Source: Bin87 sp965220055
GTDB taxonomy: Bacteria > Chloroflexota > Dehalococcoidia > Lucifugimonadales > UBA3495
Length of the DNA stretch: 64,000 nt
Reading direction: 5' to 3'
Assembly (NCBI GenBank): GCA_965220055.1
Contig: CBDCPE010000004.1
Coordinates: 2,914,001 to 2,978,000 of the forward strand
In this document: piece after piece, positions 60,457-64,000 of the stretch
Layout: each line of letters begins with the position of its first letter
Position numbering within the stretch: the first letter of the stretch is position 1
Notes under the pieces: model-generated
The model's database searches: none
Told to the model about the DNA's origin: nothing
The model's input: the letters and a program-made list of their open reading frames with translations, nothing else
Position numbers and translations under genes: made by a program

Positions 60457-61623
60457 TTAGGTGTACAGCGACGCGGTGGTCTCAGCGCCCATCAGGACCT
60501 GGCCGGCGTACTCGAAGTTGTTGGGCAGGCCGGATATGTGCTGGCCGCTGACGTGGAGGTCGCGGAAGAACCGCTCCAGGCCCACCGAACGGTGGATGGC
60601 GTTGGTGCCGGCCACGTTGAAAAGCCGGTCTACAACGTCGACCGAACGGCGTATGGCATGGGTTATGGCAAGGCGGGCGCGGACAGCGCGATCCATGAGG
60701 TCCGGACTGCCGTTCACCTGGGAGTCCCACATGCTGCCCACGGCGTCCAGGACGTAGGTGCGGGCCCCGTCGAGGATAGCCTCACATTCACCCACGGCGA
60801 TCTGCACGTAGGCGCGGTTGCGTAGCAGCATCGGCGAGTTAGTGGTGCCGGCGCCGGTGGCCAGATCGTGGAACGCGTCCATTGCGCCGCGGGCCATGCC
60901 CAGGGCGTTGGCGGCGGCGAGAGTCCAACTGATCAGGATGGCGGTCTGGGCCGGATTGTACAGAGGGCCGGGATGATACGACGGATCGCCGCGCCGGTAG
61001 GTGTGGCGCGCGGGCACGAACAGGTTGGTGAACTCGCAGTCGTTGCTGGCGGTGCCACGCATACCGAGGGTGGTCCAGTTGTCGATCACGGTCCCGGAGG
61101 AAACGGGCGCTACGACGACGTGGGTGGTCGGGGCGCCGTCGTCGTTCAGCGCCGGAGAGCCGTCGCGCTTCAGAACGCGGCAGTTGAGGAACAGGGCGGT
61201 AGAGTGGTCGATGCCGCTGAGGTAGTTCCAGCGTCCGTTGATGATGTAGCCGTCATCGGCGATGGTTGCGGTTCCCTCTGGTCGGGCGGAGCCAGAACCC
61301 AGCATGACGGGAAGGTCGCCGAAGATTTCCTTGACGGCGGCTACGGTTAGCCGGGAGACTGCGGCTGTAATGGCGCTGCCATTGAATACGCACCAGCCCG
61401 CCGAGCCGTCGGCCCGGGATATGATCTCCACGACGCGGAAAGCGGTTAGAGGGTCAAGCTCGGGACCACCCAAAGCCTGCGGCGCATAGAGACAGAAGAG
61501 GTTGTGCGCGGCCATGCGCTGGGCAAGATCGGGCGGCAGTTGGCACTCGGCGTCGATGCGGTCGAGGTTGGCCAGGATTTCCGGCACAAGGCTTTCGGCT
61601 ACGCGGACCAGGTCTTCGGGCAT
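60457..61623 (-). CDS. acyl-CoA dehydrogenase-like flavin monooxygenase
   Basis: 388 residues with the acyl-CoA dehydrogenase fold: N-terminal helices, the ADGSAGWCVFNGSA segment, middle beta-domain GRWNYLSGIDHSTALFLN and GMRGTASNDCEFTNLFVPA, and C-terminal helix bundle. The first-half pattern fits group D flavin monooxygenases (HsaA/DszC-like), which hydroxylate aromatics with reduced flavin, better than a beta-oxidation enzyme; the usual catalytic Glu region is not evident. A separate flavin reductase would be needed; the PNPOx-like protein at 61884 is one candidate, by context only. Confidence 0.83.
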   Translation of the reverse strand: MPEDLVRVAESLVPEILANLDRIDAECQLPPDLAQRMAAHNLFCLYAPQALGGPELDPLTAFRVVEIISRADGSAGWCVFNGSAITAAVSRLTVAAVKEIFGDLPVMLGSGSARPEGTATIADDGYIINGRWNYLSGIDHSTALFLNCRVLKRDGSPALNDDGAPTTHVVVAPVSSGTVIDNWTTLGMRGTASNDCEFTNLFVPARHTYRRGDPSYHPGPLYNPAQTAILISWTLAAANALGMARGAMDAFHDLATGAGTTNSPMLLRNRAYVQIAVGECEAILDGARTYVLDAVGSMWDSQVNGSPDLMDRAVRARLAITHAIRRSVDVVDRLFNVAGTNAIHRSVGLERFFRDLHVSGQHISGLPNNFEYAGQVLMGAETTASLYT

Positions 61624-61778
61624 GGATCGGCTCCGTCAGTGATGCGGTGCCGGACATTATAGCCGTGAGATGGCCGCGTCCGAACGGCGGGTGGCCCGAG
61701 CACCTGTTGCAGGCCCGGTGTTCACGCCGGTCTGTACGCCCGCGGGCCATCGGCATTACAATGGATGTCCGGCGGTTC

Positions 61779-61866
61779 GGAGGGATGGCAGAGTGGACGA
61801 ATGCGACGGTCTTGAAAACCGTTAACCCTAGCGGGTTCGTGGGTTCGAATCCCACTCCCTCCGCCA
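61779..61866 (+). tRNA. tRNA-Ser (anticodon TGA), CCA encoded
   Basis: Acceptor GGAGGGA pairs with TCCCTCC (61856-61862). Anticodon arm ACGGT-CTTGAAA-ACCGT presents TGA. A long variable arm (TAACCCTAGCGGGTTC) and T-arm GTGGGTTCGAATCCCAC follow. Discriminator G61863, CCA 61864-61866. It is not the selenocysteine tRNA, which would carry anticodon TCA. Confidence 0.97.
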
Positions 61867-61883
61867 ATCATACGGTCGCGTGA

Positions 61884-62327
61884 TCACCACTGGAGGCCGG
61901 GTTCCCGTTCCTGCAGCAGTTCTCCGAACAGGGTCAGCACCTGGTCAATGCGAAGGACGACGATGGCGCCGACGCTGTCCTGCAGGTAGCGTTCGTTCAC
62001 CAGACCCGATTGGATCAAGCGGTCGGTCATCTCCTCGAAGACCTTGCCATCGCGGTGGACGGTGGCGGTGCAACGGAACTTCCAGCCGGCGTCCTGCCCG
62101 GTGTTGCGGAAGAGGACGATCACCTTCGGATTTTCTTCGATGTGATCCAGCGGGTTACGGCCCGTACGATCGCGGTAGATCAGGGTGTCGTCGCCCACGG
62201 TGAGGACGGTTCCGATGTAACCGCAGTTGGGGGTGCCGTCGGTCGCAGCGGTGGCCACGATGCAGGGGTAACCGTCGTCCCGGGCGCGGTTGATCAGGCT
62301 GGACATTTCCTCGGTCAGACGTATCAT
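61884..62327 (-). CDS. pyridoxamine 5'-phosphate oxidase-like flavin/F420-binding protein
   Basis: A 147-residue split-barrel protein: ARDDGYPCIVATAATDGTPNCGYIGTVLTVGDDTLIYRDRTGRNPLDHIEENPKVIVLFRN is the typical PNPOx-like N-terminal barrel. It overlaps the upstream MetE/UroD-like gene by four bases (62324-62327), so the two are coupled. Could be an FMN or F420 reductase or a pyridoxamine oxidase-like protein. Confidence 0.83.
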   Translation of the reverse strand: MIRLTEEMSSLINRARDDGYPCIVATAATDGTPNCGYIGTVLTVGDDTLIYRDRTGRNPLDHIEENPKVIVLFRNTGQDAGWKFRCTATVHRDGKVFEEMTDRLIQSGLVNERYLQDSVGAIVVLRIDQVLTLFGELLQEREPGLQW

Positions 62328-63406
62328 TTCGCTCCTCGCGTTGCCGGCGGTAAGTTTGCGTTCATATACTCAACGGCGCGACGATGGCCTTGCAGCAGGC
62401 CGGGAACCCGGGCGGGATCAGTGCGACCCCAACCGCATTCGCTGGCCACGCCAAACGAACCGACAAATTCCAGGGCAGCGTCGATGCGAGCCCGGTCGCC
62501 AGTTTCGTCGTCGTGGTGGATCAGGCCCAGGACCAACCCGGTCTCGCCGGTTAGCCACAGCCCCTGCAACGACCGGAAGTACCCGCTGTCCGTCCTGTCC
62601 TGCGGCACCGGCATGTGGATGAAGTCCAGCCGGCGTCCCAAACCGCCGGCGATGCCGTTGGCAATTTCGACGAGTATCCCCATATCCTTGGGCATCACCA
62701 GGTGTTCGTCACGCGGAGAGCCGTAGCAAAGGTGGTAGCCGAGATCTACGGGGCCGGGGATGGCAGAGCCCAGACGCCCGAGTTCCGCGAGGACCTGCTC
62801 CTTGTAGTCGGCGGGCCGGTGCGGGAAATAGTCCTCGAACAGCAGCACTTCCTGGCACACATCCCACTGGATCGACAGGCGGTCGTGGGGAGCCGACGCC
62901 AGCAGCCGGTCCACAGCGGACAATAGCGACCGCTCGTAGGCGGGTAGGTACGCGTCCCGGGAAGATGGGCTGACGTACATGTATGCAGTAGCCATGGGTG
63001 TGGGCAGCGATACCTGGAACAGCGCGTCGGGCGGTATCACCCCGTCGGCCTGCAGGCGCGTGTACAGGTCGAAGGACTCGAGGGCCGCCTCGGCGTAGCC
63101 GGTGGGGAAGTTGACGGCGTTTGGATCGGCGTCTGAACGGAAGCGCAGGTACTGCGTTTCCCGGAGCAACTGGCCGTCCCACTGGTACAGGGCGTAGGGC
63201 GGCTCGTCCAGGTCGGGTTCCATGGCGGGATGCTGCTCCAGCATCTCCCGTTGGAACCAGATCCAGCGACCGCGGCGGCCGGTTTCACCGTCGGAGATGC
63301 GGCGCAGATGTGAGCCCCACGCATCACTGACGGTGCGGAACACCGTTTCCGCGTCGGGCAGGGGGACGCTGCCCACCAGGTGCGCCCAGCTCTTTGCGTC
63401 AGGCAT
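62324..63406 (-). CDS. MetE/UroD-like TIM-barrel protein
   Basis: 360 residues. The opening AHLVGSVPLPDAETVFRTVSD and RRISDGETGRRGRWIWFQREML, and the end LRIDAALEFVGSFGVASECGWGRTDPARVPGLLQGHR, resemble the cobalamin-independent methionine synthase/uroporphyrinogen decarboxylase superfamily. GVASECGWGR replaces the zinc-Cys/His motif region of MetE. No cobalamin or folate domain is fused. GGGAGTAG lies before the ATG. It may be a methyltransferase or a decarboxylase for an unknown substrate. Confidence 0.68.
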   Translation of the reverse strand: MPDAKSWAHLVGSVPLPDAETVFRTVSDAWGSHLRRISDGETGRRGRWIWFQREMLEQHPAMEPDLDEPPYALYQWDGQLLRETQYLRFRSDADPNAVNFPTGYAEAALESFDLYTRLQADGVIPPDALFQVSLPTPMATAYMYVSPSSRDAYLPAYERSLLSAVDRLLASAPHDRLSIQWDVCQEVLLFEDYFPHRPADYKEQVLAELGRLGSAIPGPVDLGYHLCYGSPRDEHLVMPKDMGILVEIANGIAGGLGRRLDFIHMPVPQDRTDSGYFRSLQGLWLTGETGLVLGLIHHDDETGDRARIDAALEFVGSFGVASECGWGRTDPARVPGLLQGHRRAVEYMNANLPPATRGAK

Positions 63407-63441
63407 ATCTACTCCCGGTCGGACCCAGGCTAAACACCGGA

Positions 63442-64000
63442 TTAACCGATGACGCGGCGGAAGTAGTCCAGGGCGTTGCCGCCCACTATCTTGAGGACGT
63501 CTTCGTCGGAGTGGCCGCGGCGGATCAGGCCGCGCACGATGTTCTTGCCGTCGGCCGGGGACTCCAAGCCGTTGAGATAGGGAGCGGGCAGTTGGTCGGG
63601 GCCGCGGCCCAGCAGAACGCGGTGGAAAGCCACGTGGTCACCAACGGTGCTGTCCGTGCCAATGCCCACGTGATCGACACCCACCAGGTTGACCATGTAA
63701 TCGTAGTGGTCCAGGACGCACTCGATGTCCTGCTCGGGGTCGTCGCTGAGGGAGTTGGGGACCGCGGTGATGCAGACCAGGCCACCGGCGCGGGCGCAGG
63801 CCAGGAGTTCCTCGTCCCGGCGGGTCCGGCCGTTGGGACGCAGGGTGTAGGAGGCATTGTGGCTGAAGACCGTGGGTGCGTGGGAAATCTCGATGGCGTC
63901 CATGGCGGTGGGAGTCGATGCGTGGGACAGGTCCACCGCCATCCCGAGGTCGTTCATGCGGTGGACCACCGCGACGCCGAAGTCGCTGAGCCCGCCGGGG
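63442..64000 (-). CDS. membrane dipeptidase (M19), N-terminus outside window
   Basis: The C-terminal 185 or so residues of a renal-dipeptidase-like metallohydrolase. AVDLSHASTPTAMDAIEISHAPTVFSHNASYTLRPNGRTRRDEELLACARAGGLVCIT carries the metal-ligand His residues (LSHAS and FSHNAS), and VGVDHVGIGTDSTVGDHV the Asp. The end is NIVRGLIRRGHSDEDVLKIVGGNALDYFRRVIG. The start codon lies beyond base 64000. It cleaves dipeptides or beta-lactam-like bonds. Confidence 0.88.
   Translation of the reverse strand, partial: PGGLSDFGVAVVHRMNDLGMAVDLSHASTPTAMDAIEISHAPTVFSHNASYTLRPNGRTRRDEELLACARAGGLVCITAVPNSLSDDPEQDIECVLDHYDYMVNLVGVDHVGIGTDSTVGDHVAFHRVLLGRGPDQLPAPYLNGLESPADGKNIVRGLIRRGHSDEDVLKIVGGNALDYFRRVIG

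Noticed and set aside
61779..61866. Possible selenocysteine tRNA, because it lies in a window with Sec candidates and is long
   Set aside because: Its anticodon is TGA (Ser, reading UCA), and the 7-bp acceptor and length of 88 including CCA fit an ordinary tRNA-Ser. A Sec tRNA needs TCA.

Overview
The window is a GC-rich bacterial chromosome segment. It looks like a member of the Chloroflexota, most like the SAR202/Dehalococcoidia-type lineages. That is an inference from gene content: several luciferase-like (LLM) flavin oxidoreductases, Pro/Thr-rich lipoproteins, PdxST, an R3H/AAA protein, many stand-alone oxygenases, and dispersed repeats of the 'GTCATTGCGAG' type. No rRNA or marker phylogeny could be run.

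Layout. 1-3574: three insertion sequences nested inside one another (ISAs1-like, IS630-like, ISAs1-like). 3918-8839: a five-gene plus-strand catabolic-looking run (LLM, 2-hydroxyacid dehydrogenase, quinone oxidoreductase, methyltransferase, LLM), then a cupin and tRNA-Gly. 9860-15453: HNH protein, an SDR lacking its catalytic residues, a lipoprotein metalloprotease, an aldo/keto reductase and a PEP mutase/isocitrate lyase-type enzyme. 15521-16771: a broken IS630. 16820-21849: amidohydrolase, MBL hydrolase, HAD phosphatase and a two-subunit CoA transferase. 21865-23627: an overlapping AAA ATPase + DUF3226 (TOPRIM-like) pair, a candidate defence module. 23654-28428: arylsulfotransferase-like protein, EamA transporter, PlsY, IlvE, CysC. 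28812-35621: a SelW-like gene with an in-frame UGA, then tmk, R3H ATPase, pdxT/pdxS, rnc and a DsbA-like gene with an in-frame UGA. 36061-42995: four P450 genes in tandem, a ferredoxin and an LLM protein. 43310-48972: aroC, aroE, a lipoprotein and valS. 49172-53017: an ABC solute-binding-protein gene destroyed by two IS630-type elements and four in-frame stops. 53239-64000: cupin, two MFS transporters (the second with an amber codon), Baeyer-Villiger monooxygenase, acyl-CoA dehydrogenase-like monooxygenase, GIY-YIG protein, tRNA-Ser, a PNPOx-like protein, a MetE/UroD-like protein and a cut-off M19 dipeptidase.

Most genes fit a heterotrophic, oxidative life style on recalcitrant organic molecules. 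Oxygenation (P450s, BVMO, LLM and acyl-CoA dehydrogenase-type flavoenzymes) would be followed by dehydrogenation, CoA transfer and hydrolysis.

The strongest unexpected signal is two thioredoxin-fold genes within 7 kb. Each has UGA exactly at the redox cysteine and a stem-loop just downstream, so both are probable selenoproteins that ordinary gene calling truncates. The second is the AAA/DUF3226 pair. The third is the dense record of transposon nesting and decay.
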